Part shown: positions 36,346 through 45,154 of the stretch, in pieces | Layout of the letters: each line of letters starts with the position of its first letter | Position numbering within the stretch: the stretch's first letter is position 1 | Assembly: GCA_021297895.1 (NCBI GenBank) | Contig: JAJTHN010000036.1 | Span: 1 to 64,000 of the forward strand | Direction of reading: 5' to 3' | Origin: Phycisphaeraceae bacterium | Lineage (GTDB): Bacteria > Planctomycetota > Phycisphaerae > Phycisphaerales > UBA1924 | DNA length: 64,000 nt | The notes under the pieces: model-generated | The model's database searches: none | What the model was told of the DNA's origin: nothing | The model's input: the letters and a program-made list of their open reading frames with translations, nothing else | Made by a program: the position numbers and the translations under genes

Positions 36346-39300
36346 TCACCGTCCCATGTGCTCGTCGCAGCCGCAGACCCCGGCCCGATGATCCGCCGGG
36401 TTGATCCCGCGACGCATCATGTCCAGGAACAGTTCACGCCGCAGCCGCGTCGAGTCATCGACCATCGCCGCGATGAGTCCCCGCCGATCGCCCGTCCGCG
36501 GCGGCTTGTCCGACGGCGTATCCACCACTTCCTTCTTGACGGTCTCGCCTGCCCTATCGGGCGTCTTTGCTCCACCGGCTTCGCCGGCCTTGTCGCCCTT
36601 GTCGGTCTTCTGGCCGTCCTTGGGCTTCTTGTCACCGGCCAGCAGACGCTGAACGATCCGCGCTCGCTCTCGCGCGTTCTGCTCACGCAACTCCTTGTCC
36701 TTCTCCAGCGAGAACAGAAGCCTGCCATCGACGAACGTCGCCTCGCATCGGCTCGTGCTGCTCAGGGGCGAGCCTGACCAGATCACCACATCCGCGTCCT
36801 TGCCCGTTTCCAGCGACCCAACGCGCGACTCGACTCTCAGCTGCTTCGCGGGGTTGAGCGTCACGAACTTGAGCGCCTCTTCCTCGCTGACGCTGAACGT
36901 GCCATCCTTCTGCCAGCTGTACTTGTGGGCCTTGGCCGCCTCCACGTGCATCCGCCGCGCCAGTTCGTCGCTGTCGCTGTTGTACGACACCACCACACCC
37001 TGCTCGTGCATGATCGGCCCGGCGTACGGAATCCCGTCCTGCACCTCGACCTTGAAGCCCCACCAGTCGCTGAACAGCGATGCGCCGATCGCCTGCTGCC
37101 TGACGAACTCCGCGACCTTGTACCCCTCGAGGTTGTGCTGATACGTCCCGATCCGAATGCCGAACTCCGCGCAGAGCTGCGCGAGCATCTGCACCTCATC
37201 CTGACGATAACTGTGGCAGTGAATCAGCCGCGTGCCCGCGAGAATCTCCGCCATCGCCTCCAGTTCCAGGTCGCGCCGCGGCGGCACGCCCTGACGCCCG
37301 CCATCCTCGAACCGCTTCCACATCGCGGCGTATTCGCGCCCGGCGACAAAGCGATCCCGAATGATCGCCTCGACACCCATGCGCGTCTGCGGATACCGCG
37401 TGACGTTCCGGTCGCCCCAGTTGCTCTGCTTGGGGTTCTCGCCCAGCGCGAACTTCACGCCGGGCTTCGCGGCCTCCATGTGCATGTCATCCGGCCGCAC
37501 CGCGCCCCAGCGGACTTTGTTCGTCTGGCTCTGCCCGCCGATCGCGTTGGCCGAGCCGTGCAGGTTGTTCACGCTCGTCACGCCGCCGGCCAACTGGCGG
37601 TACCAGTTGATCGCATCGGGATTGGTCACATCCGCGATCCGAACCTCGCACGTGACCGCCTGCCCGGACTCGTTCACGCCCTTGCTGATCCCGGTGTGGC
37701 TGTGGCAATCGATGATCCCCGGCGTGACATGCTTGCCCTGCGCATCGATCACCCGATACTCGCTCCCGAACCGCGGCATGCTCGCACCCGGGCCGACATA
37801 CGCGATCACGCCGTCGCTCAAAAGCACCGCGCCATCGCGGATGATCCCCGCGGGGCCGCTGGTCCAGACCGTCGCGTTGATGATCGCCACACGCTCGGCC
37901 TTCGGATACTCCTTGATCGCATACGCGCCCAGCGGCAGACCCGGAAGCACTTCGGCGACCTGCGGCTTGACTTCATCGTCTTCCTTCTCCGCCGCCCGTG
38001 CGCGCGCCCGCAGCACCGACTCGCGCTTGGTCGGCGTCGCCCCCTCCACCCCCGCCGCCGCCGGCTCCTCCCACGTCTCGCGGATCACCAGCACATCCCC
38101 CTCGCGCAGCACCACCGCGCTGCGCCGCGGCGCTCCCTCGACCGCGCGCTCGAACGAACCGGCATTCGGCTCGCCCTTGGGCGAGACGCGCACCTTCTCG
38201 CCCTTGCTCTCGCTCTTCTTGCCCTCAGCGTCCTCGCTGACCAGCGTCACGCCGTCCCGCGTCACGATGATCGTCGTTCCCGCCTTCTCCTCCGGGTTGA
38301 TCGCGACACCATCGCGCTCGAACACCCGCCACGTTCCGACCAGCCCCGAGGCGGGCCGACGGACACCCGACACGGCCGCACGCTGGCCATCGGCCCGGAC
38401 GATCATCCCGCGCAGCGTCGCCGCCGTCGTGTCGAAGGTCACCAGACCGGTCAGCGTGAACACTCCCGGCTGCGCCTCGTCGAGTTTCTCGTGATCGAAC
38501 GCCAGCGACAGCCGCGTGCCCAGCACGCTCACCTCGGTCGCCTTGACCTGCTTCTCGCCGCGCGTCACGGTGATCGCGTTGCCCTCATCGACGATCAGCA
38601 GTCGCTCGGCCTCCGGCGCACCGGCCACCGTCAGGTCCCACGTTCCCTCCAGTTTCGTCGGCGCGGGCGTCACCTCATGCCGAAGCCCATCGATCCAGGT
38701 CTCGCGGACCTTCGTCTTCTTCTCGAGCATCGGCCCGTCGTACACCACAAAGCTCGCCCGCTTGCCCGCGTCGAGCGTGCCCAGTTGATCCTCCACCCCC
38801 AGCAGCCGCGCCGGCTCAACGGTCAGGCTCGCCAGCGCCTGTTCGTTCGTCAGCCCGTGCCGGATCGCCGTGCGGAGCCGATCCGGGAACTGCCCGCGAT
38901 CCTTGATCTTCGATGTCGTGATCGCGAACGACACCCCCGCCTGCGCAAGCCGCCGCGCGTTTGTCGGCGACTGCTCCCACATCATCAACTCGCGCAGGTC
39001 CACCGCCTCGGCATCTCCAAGGCTCGCCACCCGCGGCTTCTCGACGTAGTTCAACGGCACAACCAGCCCGATCCCCTTCCCACCCGCGTGCGCCTCGCTG
39101 ATCGCCTCCAGGCGACGAAAGTCCGTCCCGCCCGTCACCACCACCGCCGGACGCGCAAACTCCCGCGCGATCTTCGCCGCACGCAGAACCTCCAGTTCAT
39201 CCTCGACCGTGAACATCAGGCCCGCAACGCTCCCGTCGCGCTTGCCCAGAGGCGCCAGCGCGTTGACCCCGAGGTCCACCGTCGTTCGCGCCGCATCCAC

Positions 39301-40068
39301 CGCGCCGCCGGCACCGAGCCCGGCGACATAATCCGCATCGCTCAGCGTCTGGCGGATCAGCGCGATCGCCCCCATCTGCGAATCCGGATACCCGCCCCAT
39401 CGCGAAACATCGCCATCGCCCCCGACCGTCTCGAACGCCACCGTCTGCATCCCCGAGGCCTTGTACACCGCGGGCTTGCGCTCGCTCGAATCCTCCGACT
39501 CCTGCGCCAGGCTCACCACCGCCGACGACCCGCGGAACACGCCACCCTTCGGCACGATCCCCGCCGCGACAAACCCCATTCCGCGCAACTGTCTGGCCGT
39601 GCCCTCATCTACACCCCGTCCGTCGGTCGCGTTGCGTTGCGGCATGACCCGTGCGCTCCAGTGCGCACCGGCGCGCTCGCCATCAACACGCGGCGACTCA
39701 ACCTCCAAATATGCCTCGATCAACCCCGGATAAATGTGCAGCCCCGCAGCGTCGCGCGTCAGCGCCCCGGCGGGCACCGGCGTGCTTGCCGAAGGCCCCA
39801 CGGCCACGATCACGCCGTCGCGCACGACCAATGTCGCATTCTCGATGACGAGTCCGGGCCCGACATGCACCGTCGCGTTGACCAGCGCCTCAAACCCGCG
39901 TCGCTCGGCTCCCGGGCGGTTCGCCGGCGGCAACAGCGGATCGGGCCGAACCTCCGGCTCCTGAGCGAACGCCGCACCCGGCCAGCCCAGCCCGCCCGCA
40001 CCAAGAACCACCGCCGCGGCGAGAATCCGGAGCACCCCCGCGCTCACGCACACATCTGCATTCATCAT
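36346..40068 (-). CDS. exported double-module amidohydrolase: degenerate module fused to an HxH-containing module
   Basis: About 1,240 residues. A signal peptide (LRILAAAVVLGAGGLGWPGAAFA) precedes module 1 (about 60-500), where the HxH site reads PGLIEAYLE (114-122) and metal ligands are absent. Its family end is kept (LGTLDAGKRASFVVYDG). A middle beta-rich linker with repeated strands (about 500-720) carries Lys/Glu-rich patches. Module 2 (about 740-1150) has HxH in PGIIDCHSHTG near 788, IHCHSYR near 951 and YQHNLEGYK, so metal binding is plausible. The end is Lys/Asp-rich and disordered. ATG 40068 is chosen: a TAGGCT box ends 7 bases before it and the signal peptide follows. Substrate unknown; peptidase-like or cyclic-amide hydrolysis are possible for this group. 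Confidence 0.8.
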   Translation of the reverse strand: MMNADVCVSAGVLRILAAAVVLGAGGLGWPGAAFAQEPEVRPDPLLPPANRPGAERRGFEALVNATVHVGPGLVIENATLVVRDGVIVAVGPSASTPVPAGALTRDAAGLHIYPGLIEAYLEVESPRVDGERAGAHWSARVMPQRNATDGRGVDEGTARQLRGMGFVAAGIVPKGGVFRGSSAVVSLAQESEDSSERKPAVYKASGMQTVAFETVGGDGDVSRWGGYPDSQMGAIALIRQTLSDADYVAGLGAGGAVDAARTTVDLGVNALAPLGKRDGSVAGLMFTVEDELEVLRAAKIAREFARPAVVVTGGTDFRRLEAISEAHAGGKGIGLVVPLNYVEKPRVASLGDAEAVDLRELMMWEQSPTNARRLAQAGVSFAITTSKIKDRGQFPDRLRTAIRHGLTNEQALASLTVEPARLLGVEDQLGTLDAGKRASFVVYDGPMLEKKTKVRETWIDGLRHEVTPAPTKLEGTWDLTVAGAPEAERLLIVDEGNAITVTRGEKQVKATEVSVLGTRLSLAFDHEKLDEAQPGVFTLTGLVTFDTTAATLRGMIVRADGQRAAVSGVRRPASGLVGTWRVFERDGVAINPEEKAGTTIIVTRDGVTLVSEDAEGKKSESKGEKVRVSPKGEPNAGSFERAVEGAPRRSAVVLREGDVLVIRETWEEPAAAGVEGATPTKRESVLRARARAAEKEDDEVKPQVAEVLPGLPLGAYAIKEYPKAERVAIINATVWTSGPAGIIRDGAVLLSDGVIAYVGPGASMPRFGSEYRVIDAQGKHVTPGIIDCHSHTGISKGVNESGQAVTCEVRIADVTNPDAINWYRQLAGGVTSVNNLHGSANAIGGQSQTNKVRWGAVRPDDMHMEAAKPGVKFALGENPKQSNWGDRNVTRYPQTRMGVEAIIRDRFVAGREYAAMWKRFEDGGRQGVPPRRDLELEAMAEILAGTRLIHCHSYRQDEVQMLAQLCAEFGIRIGTYQHNLEGYKVAEFVRQQAIGASLFSDWWGFKVEVQDGIPYAGPIMHEQGVVVSYNSDSDELARRMHVEAAKAHKYSWQKDGTFSVSEEEALKFVTLNPAKQLRVESRVGSLETGKDADVVIWSGSPLSSTSRCEATFVDGRLLFSLEKDKELREQNARERARIVQRLLAGDKKPKDGQKTDKGDKAGEAGGAKTPDRAGETVKKEVVDTPSDKPPRTGDRRGLIAAMVDDSTRLRRELFLDMMRRGINPADHRAGVCGCDEHMGR

Positions 40069-40075
40069 GTTCCCG

Positions 40076-40081
40076 AGCCTA
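40076..40081 (-). promoter_or_regulatory. -10-like box (TAGGCT), leaderless arrangement, double amidohydrolase gene
   Basis: Minus strand TAGGCT, CGGGAAC, then ATG ATG at 40068. Only a weak GGGA could act as ribosome binding site, and it is too close. Confidence 0.4.
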
Positions 40082-40264
40082 CAGACTCTCGACCCATCCG
40101 ACCATCCCCCTACATCGGGCCCCCCGGTGCTCATCCCCGCCTCGCGGCACCCGCACCCCCGGCCAACAGATCGCACCAATCAGGGCCCCTGAATTCAGCA
40201 CCGGGCTCTCCACCCGCTGCCCACGATCCCGGCCGTGATCCCGCAGCCCCGCCAGCGCAGCGGA

Positions 40265-40270
40265 TATGCT
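40265..40270 (+). promoter_or_regulatory. -10 box (TATGCT) of the phosphofructokinase gene
   Basis: TATGCT about 48 bases before ATG 40319. The leader contains GGAG about 9 bases before the ATG, so here the same box drives a normal leadered message. Confidence 0.4.
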
Positions 40271-40318
40271 GATCCTGCTGTCTTGAACACTCTCGCTCGA
40301 TCACGGAGACGCTCGCTC

Positions 40319-41527
40319 ATGCCATCCAAACTCATCGAAGGCGCCGCCATCATCGGTCAATCCGGTGGCCCCACCGCCGTCATCAACCAGTCCCTCGTCG
40401 GCGTCGTCGAGGGCCTCAAGGGCAAACTGCCGGTCAAGAAGATCTACGGCATGCGCCACGGCGTCGACGGTCTGATCAAGGGCTTGCCCCTTGTCGACCT
40501 GACCAGCCTCAGCCAGGACACCCTTGAGCGCATCGCCAAGACCCCAAGCGCCGCGCTGGGCTCCAGCCGCGCCAAGCCCACCGAGGCCGACGGCCCCAAG
40601 ATCTTCGAGGCCTGCAGGGCCAACGACATCCGCTACTTCTTCTACATCGGCGGCAACGACTCTTCCGACACCTGCCGAATCGTCCATGACCTGGGCCTCA
40701 AGCACAACTACGAACTCCGCTGCTTCCACGTGCCCAAGACCGTCGACAACGACCTGATGGGCAACGACCACACCCCGGGCTATGCCAGCGCCGCCCGCTA
40801 CGTCGCCATGGCCTTCATGAGCGACGACCGCGACAACGCCAGCCTTCCCGGCATCAAGATCAACGTGATCATGGGTCGCCACGCCGGCTTCCTCACCGCG
40901 GCCAGCGCACTGGCCCGCCGCGAAGACGGCGACGGCCCGCACCTGATCTACCTCCCCGAAGTCCCCTTCGACACCGACAAGTTCATCGACGACATCCGCG
41001 CCGTGGTCGCCAAGCACAACCGCTGCCAGATCGCCGTCAGCGAAGGCATCAAGGACAAAGACGGTGTCGAAATCGGCGCCAAACTCATCGCCGGCGACAA
41101 GGACGCGCACGGCAACGTCCAACTCTCAGGCTCCGGCGCGCTGGGCGACATGCTCGCCAACCTCGTCAAGGACAAGCTCAAGAGCCCCAGCGGCAAGCCG
41201 CCGCGCGTCCGCGCCGACACGCTCGGATACCTCCAGCGATGCTGGCCCGAGCCCAGCTCCGTCGATGCCCACGAGGCGCGGCAGGTCGGCATCAAGGCCG
41301 CTCAGGAAGCCATGACCGGTGCCCAGTCCGGCTCGGTCGCCATCATCCGGATGAGCAACCACCCCTATCGCATCGAGAAGCGGCTCATTCCCCTGACCGA
41401 TGTCGCCGCCAAGACCCGTCACCTTCCGCCCGAGTACATCAAGGGCCACGCCGACGTTTCGCCCGCGTTCATCGAGTACGCCCGCCCGCTCGTCGGCGAA
41501 CTGCCCCAGATGGCCAAACTGATCTGA
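40319..41527 (+). CDS. 6-phosphofructokinase, probably pyrophosphate-dependent
   Basis: 402 residues, phosphofructokinase family. It phosphorylates fructose 6-phosphate to the 1,6-bisphosphate in glycolysis; the PPi form is reversible. The substrate loop reads GGNDSSDTCR near 110: the Asp after GGN (instead of Gly in ATP enzymes) favours pyrophosphate use. PKTVDNDLMGNDHTPGYASA near 139 and MGRHAGFLTAASALA near 184 are the conserved catalytic and sugar-binding motifs. The N-terminal GQSGGPTAVINQSL binds the phosphoryl donor. ATG 40319 has CGGAGA about 9 bases upstream. It is monocistronic, between a divergent amidohydrolase and a convergent lipoprotein gene. Confidence 0.93.
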   Translation: MPSKLIEGAAIIGQSGGPTAVINQSLVGVVEGLKGKLPVKKIYGMRHGVDGLIKGLPLVDLTSLSQDTLERIAKTPSAALGSSRAKPTEADGPKIFEACRANDIRYFFYIGGNDSSDTCRIVHDLGLKHNYELRCFHVPKTVDNDLMGNDHTPGYASAARYVAMAFMSDDRDNASLPGIKINVIMGRHAGFLTAASALARREDGDGPHLIYLPEVPFDTDKFIDDIRAVVAKHNRCQIAVSEGIKDKDGVEIGAKLIAGDKDAHGNVQLSGSGALGDMLANLVKDKLKSPSGKPPRVRADTLGYLQRCWPEPSSVDAHEARQVGIKAAQEAMTGAQSGSVAIIRMSNHPYRIEKRLIPLTDVAAKTRHLPPEYIKGHADVSPAFIEYARPLVGELPQMAKLI

Positions 41528-41577
41528 TCCCCGCGGCGCAACCCTGGCGCACGATCCCACCCCGACCCTTCTTCCCC

Positions 41578-41606
41578 AACGACCCTCGCGAGCCGCGAGG
41601 GTCGTT
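41578..41606. terminator. bidirectional terminator-like hairpin
   Basis: AACGACCCTCGCG, AGC loop, CGCGAGGGTCGTT: a perfect 13-base stem between the convergent phosphofructokinase and FlgI-like genes. It starts 50 bases after the first stop and ends 49 bases after the other. Only two T residues border it. Confidence 0.6.
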
Positions 41607-41654
41607 GTCCATTCGCGCAGCGCCTTTTCCGGCCTCAGGTCGAGTGGCCAGTGC

Positions 41655-43685
41655 TCACTTCTTGCCGCCATCTCCGGTCCGCGGCGGGATCGGCACCACG
41701 AAACTCGACGGACGATCTGTCGCGGGTCCCGGCGTGCCGGCCGCGGGCCGGGGGTTGTCTTCAAGCAGACGGACCCGCTCGTTTTCCTCCCCGCGCGTGC
41801 TCTCGCTCTCGGGCCGGTCCGCCACCGCTCCCGCCGCGGCGACCTCCGTCAGGCGTGCCAGCAGCCGATCGCGTTCGGTCGCGAACGCCGCGTTGATCCC
41901 GCGGGCCTTCTGCACCTGATACAGCGCCCCGACCACCTCGGAGTACGTCATCGAAAGACCCGGCTCGGGCTCATCGGCACGCGAGCTCGAGCCCAGGAAT
42001 CTGGCGAGTTTCCAGACCGTTTCGGGCACGACGGTCTGCACCGTGCGGGTCGAGCGGATGTCGCGGTAGAACAGTCGGACGCCCTGAGAGTCCGGCGTGC
42101 CCTCGGGTGTATCAAGATCCGCGGTGAGCATGAACCGGTCGCGCCAGGCCGAGACCAGCAGCGGCCGCTGCAACGCCATGTCCCGTCCGAAGATCACGAT
42201 CCGCGACTCGCCCTGCTGCGTGATGTAGATCAGCGGGTCGGTGCTGTCGACGATATCGATCGCGAAGCGACCGTCCACGTCGATCCGCGCGATTCCCGGA
42301 TCGCGACGCTCGACCAGAGCCTCGTACGCCGCGACGCGGATCTCCAGTTCGGGCGAACTGACAAGCCGGCGCAAGGCCTCATCGACGCGCGGATCGGTCC
42401 CCAGCCGTCCCAGCAGCGTGATCGCCTCCGTGCGCATCGCGATGCTCGGCCGCTCCCCCGCCGCCGTGCCCAGCGCCATCGCCGTCAGGTGCGGCACCGT
42501 CCGCGGGTCACCAAGTTCCGCGCCGACACGCAACGCCGCCATCCGCGGCAGGAATTCCGGATACTCATACAACGGCGCGACAAACGGGATCGACTCCTTG
42601 CCCAGCGCCACCAGACACGCCGAGAGTTCCTCCGCCATCGCGGGCATGGCCTTGAGTTCATCCGTGTACCGCTTGGCGTACTCCTGCGGGAACGCCAGGT
42701 CCGTCTGCGTATACGCCAGCAGCCGGACGAACTCGTCCGTCCGCGTGCGCCAGCGCCGCGGCACGCTGATGGTCAGCAGCGTGTCGTCGCGACCGGTCGC
42801 GGTCTTCTCCCGATCCTCCGGCCCCGCGGGCAGCCGGGAGTTGATCGCCGAAGCGATCGCGGCCACCCGCCCGTGGCTCGGGTTGTCAACGACGATCGTC
42901 ATCTCCAGCGCGTTGGTCACCTTGCCCCCGCCCAGCACGCGCCCCACCGTGCGCGTCACGCCGTCGTCGCCGCGGATCGCTCCCGCCGGGTCCGCAAAGG
43001 GGTTGATGAACACGGGGCCGTACGCCTCGGCGACCTTGCGCGTCCGCATCGATCCGAACGGCGAAGGCGGCCCCAGGTGCAGATCCGTCGTCCACAGCAT
43101 CCCGCCCTCAAGGCTCGTCGTGCTGCTTCCCGGCAGCGATCGCACACGAACATCGAACGTGGTCGACTCCGGGCTGCCCGGCGAAATCACCGCCTCGACC
43201 ACGACCACCGCGACGCGATTGTCGGCGAGGAATTGCTTGGGCGTCACGCCCGCCAGATCCCCGCCCTCCATCGCCGAACCCTTGCCGATGCCCCGCCGCG
43301 AGAGTTCCCGCTCCATCGTCGCCTGAATCGCCTCGGGATACGGCCCGCCCCCGGTCTCGGCCAGCCCGACAACCACGCCGAAGCCCGACACGAGCGTCGG
43401 CTCTCGCCCCTGAATCGACGCCATCGATGAGATCGTCCCGCGCAGAACCGCCGGCACGTCGCGGATGATCGGATCCGCCTCGCGGGCGGTCTTCGGAGCC
43501 TTGACCGTGTTGTTGCACGACGGCAGCAGCACGCCCAGAGCCAGCAGGCCAGCCAGCCCGATCCCCTGCATCGCCAGCAGCGTGCCCCGCGTCAGCCCCT
43601 GGCCCTTCGCAAACACCCGGACATCCGCGCACCCGCCGATGTTCTGTGAGGTCGCCGACCGATCCTGCTTCGTCGCGCTGCGCAT
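41655..43685 (-). CDS. lipoprotein: FlgI (P-ring)-like domain joined to HEAT-like repeats
   Basis: About 676 residues. After a 40-residue basic N-terminus, a lipoprotein signal ends in a lipobox LLPSC (Cys57). Residues ~75-350 match flagellar P-ring protein FlgI in pattern: SGFGVVVGLAETGGG (like GYGLVVGLNGTGD), VVVVEAVISPGSPESTTFDV and LPGSSTTSLEGGMLWTTDL. Around 375-462 is an alpha-helical HEAT-like segment (LRRLVSSPELEIRVAAYEAL), then a beta-rich domain and a Pro-rich tail. True FlgI is ~370 residues with a cleaved Sec signal, so this is a lineage-specific relative. AGGAG lies 6 bases before ATG 43685. No flagellar genes adjoin; motAB is 10 kb away. Confidence 0.72.
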   Translation of the reverse strand: MRSATKQDRSATSQNIGGCADVRVFAKGQGLTRGTLLAMQGIGLAGLLALGVLLPSCNNTVKAPKTAREADPIIRDVPAVLRGTISSMASIQGREPTLVSGFGVVVGLAETGGGPYPEAIQATMERELSRRGIGKGSAMEGGDLAGVTPKQFLADNRVAVVVVEAVISPGSPESTTFDVRVRSLPGSSTTSLEGGMLWTTDLHLGPPSPFGSMRTRKVAEAYGPVFINPFADPAGAIRGDDGVTRTVGRVLGGGKVTNALEMTIVVDNPSHGRVAAIASAINSRLPAGPEDREKTATGRDDTLLTISVPRRWRTRTDEFVRLLAYTQTDLAFPQEYAKRYTDELKAMPAMAEELSACLVALGKESIPFVAPLYEYPEFLPRMAALRVGAELGDPRTVPHLTAMALGTAAGERPSIAMRTEAITLLGRLGTDPRVDEALRRLVSSPELEIRVAAYEALVERRDPGIARIDVDGRFAIDIVDSTDPLIYITQQGESRIVIFGRDMALQRPLLVSAWRDRFMLTADLDTPEGTPDSQGVRLFYRDIRSTRTVQTVVPETVWKLARFLGSSSRADEPEPGLSMTYSEVVGALYQVQKARGINAAFATERDRLLARLTEVAAAGAVADRPESESTRGEENERVRLLEDNPRPAAGTPGPATDRPSSFVVPIPPRTGDGGKK

Positions 43686-43979
43686 GGACAACTCCTGCCC
43701 GCCACCCGATAGGCCCACGCCGGATTGTTGCACACCCGTCGCCCCGCCGACGACATGCCTCCCGGCCCCATTCCGCCGCGGATCGGAAGGGCGCGGAGTC
43801 GGCGATGAAGATCCGGATCGGCGGACGCCCTCCCGCCGCGCCCCACCCTACTCCCGAGCATCACGGGAGTTCGTCGGTCCGGTCCGGCTGAACACCCGCC
43901 GAGACCCGCGCGCCGTGGGTTTTCATCCCTGCTCAGCACTGCGCGATGTCGTGCGGATCGCGCATCGGGCGCGTGCCGC
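43686..43979. other. gap between the zinc-ribbon gene and the FlgI-like lipoprotein gene
   Basis: About 290 bases with no convincing gene. AGGAG for the lipoprotein start is at its left edge. No clear promoter or hairpin was found. Confidence 0.35.
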
Positions 43980-45017
43980 TCAGCCGCCGCTTCGCCGCGT
44001 CAGGATCGGAAGAAACTCCTCCGCCAGCCCCCGTCGCCACATCGCCGAGTCCGCACCTTGCTGTTCCCATCGACGCAGAACCTCGATCATCGCACCATGA
44101 TCAGCCCGCACCTGCGCCGACATCTTCAGCGTCCGCCGAGCCTGCTCCTCGGTCATCGCATCCAGCCGCCCGGCCCAGACCGCGAACACCGGGACCTCCG
44201 CCGTCGTGCTCCACAAGGATGAAACCACGAGCCCGGACGCGACGCTGAACTCATCATCGCTCAGGCCCAGCAGCCAATCCTGCAACCGCGCTGCGCGGGC
44301 CACCGTCGCCGCGCCGGTCTGCCCGAGCACCTGAGCAGCCTGTTCGACATCGTTCGACGCGCCCAGCACCGACACGGTCGACAGTGTCCGCATCGCCGCC
44401 TCGGCCGCGCGGTCCAGTGCCCGCGCCCTGTCCTCAGGGGTGACCGACTTCTCGTCGCCGAGCACGTCCAACCACGTTGCCAGAATCCCGAGATTGTCCC
44501 CGTCGGCATTGCCGAACGCCTGCACGTACCGCGACTCGCTGTTGATCCACATCGTCAGGTCGCTCTTGTGGCGCGATCGGAGTTCATCCACCGCCGACCG
44601 CGCCGCGCCCTGCCCCGCGTACGGCACCATCCAGTACAACACCGGTCCCGGCACCGCCGATGCCCACCCCTCCCGATACACGCGCGGCGCAAGCACGATC
44701 CCCGCCCCCGCGAGCGCCAGCACCGCCGCGAGCGCCAGCCCGCGCACGCGCCGACGTGTGCGCCCGAGCATCGCCTCGCTCCGCGCGACAAACCCGCACT
44801 CCGAGCACCGCCGCGAGCTGTCGCCAGGCGGCCCGCCCTCGCCGGGGCTCCCCGTATCGCTCTGCCTGCCCAACTCGTACCAGCACCTCGGGCACCGACG
44901 ACGCCCCCGCGCCCGATCGCCCCTCACGAACCGCATCAACACCCATGCACTCAGCGCGATGATGCTCCATCCCACGATTCGGGCTACCCACACGCCGATG
45001 AGTTCGCTCATGGTCAT
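43980..45017 (-). CDS. membrane-anchored zinc-ribbon protein of unknown function
   Basis: About 345 residues. A first membrane helix (WVARIVGWSIIALSAWVLMR) is followed by a zinc-ribbon pair: CPRCWYEL and, after a Gly/Ser linker, CSECGFVA. A second helix comes next (RVRGLALAAVLALAGAGIVL). The remaining ~230 residues are mainly alpha-helical and extracytoplasmic. The split zinc ribbon between two helices is common in planctomycete hypothetical proteins. ATG 45017 (MTMSELIGVW) was chosen; an upstream frame extension is Arg-rich and unlikely. It is divergent from the P1-nuclease-like gene and in line with, but about 300 bases before, the FlgI-like gene. Confidence 0.65.
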   Translation of the reverse strand: MTMSELIGVWVARIVGWSIIALSAWVLMRFVRGDRARGRRRCPRCWYELGRQSDTGSPGEGGPPGDSSRRCSECGFVARSEAMLGRTRRRVRGLALAAVLALAGAGIVLAPRVYREGWASAVPGPVLYWMVPYAGQGAARSAVDELRSRHKSDLTMWINSESRYVQAFGNADGDNLGILATWLDVLGDEKSVTPEDRARALDRAAEAAMRTLSTVSVLGASNDVEQAAQVLGQTGAATVARAARLQDWLLGLSDDEFSVASGLVVSSLWSTTAEVPVFAVWAGRLDAMTEEQARRTLKMSAQVRADHGAMIEVLRRWEQQGADSAMWRRGLAEEFLPILTRRSGG

Positions 45018-45077
45018 GGTGCATCGCCCCGTGCGCATCGCTCGAACGCAGAATCGCCAATCCGCGGCCCGATCCTG

Positions 45078-45083
45078 TATCCT
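45078..45083 (+). promoter_or_regulatory. -10 box (TATCCT) of the P1-nuclease-like gene
   Basis: TATCCT about 70 bases before ATG 45155, with GGAG 7 bases before the ATG in the leader. Confidence 0.35.
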
Positions 45084-45154
45084 TGCCCGTTCCCGACACC
45101 CCCGCCCCAAGTTCCCCCAGTCCCCGCCTTCTCGCACATCGCCCGGAGCCGACC

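Noticed and set aside
36925-40272. 1,115-codon plus-strand frame opposite the double amidohydrolase
   Set aside because: Antisense shadow of a protein with signal peptide and clear family motifs; its own translation is Arg/His/Pro-rich and lacks any family.
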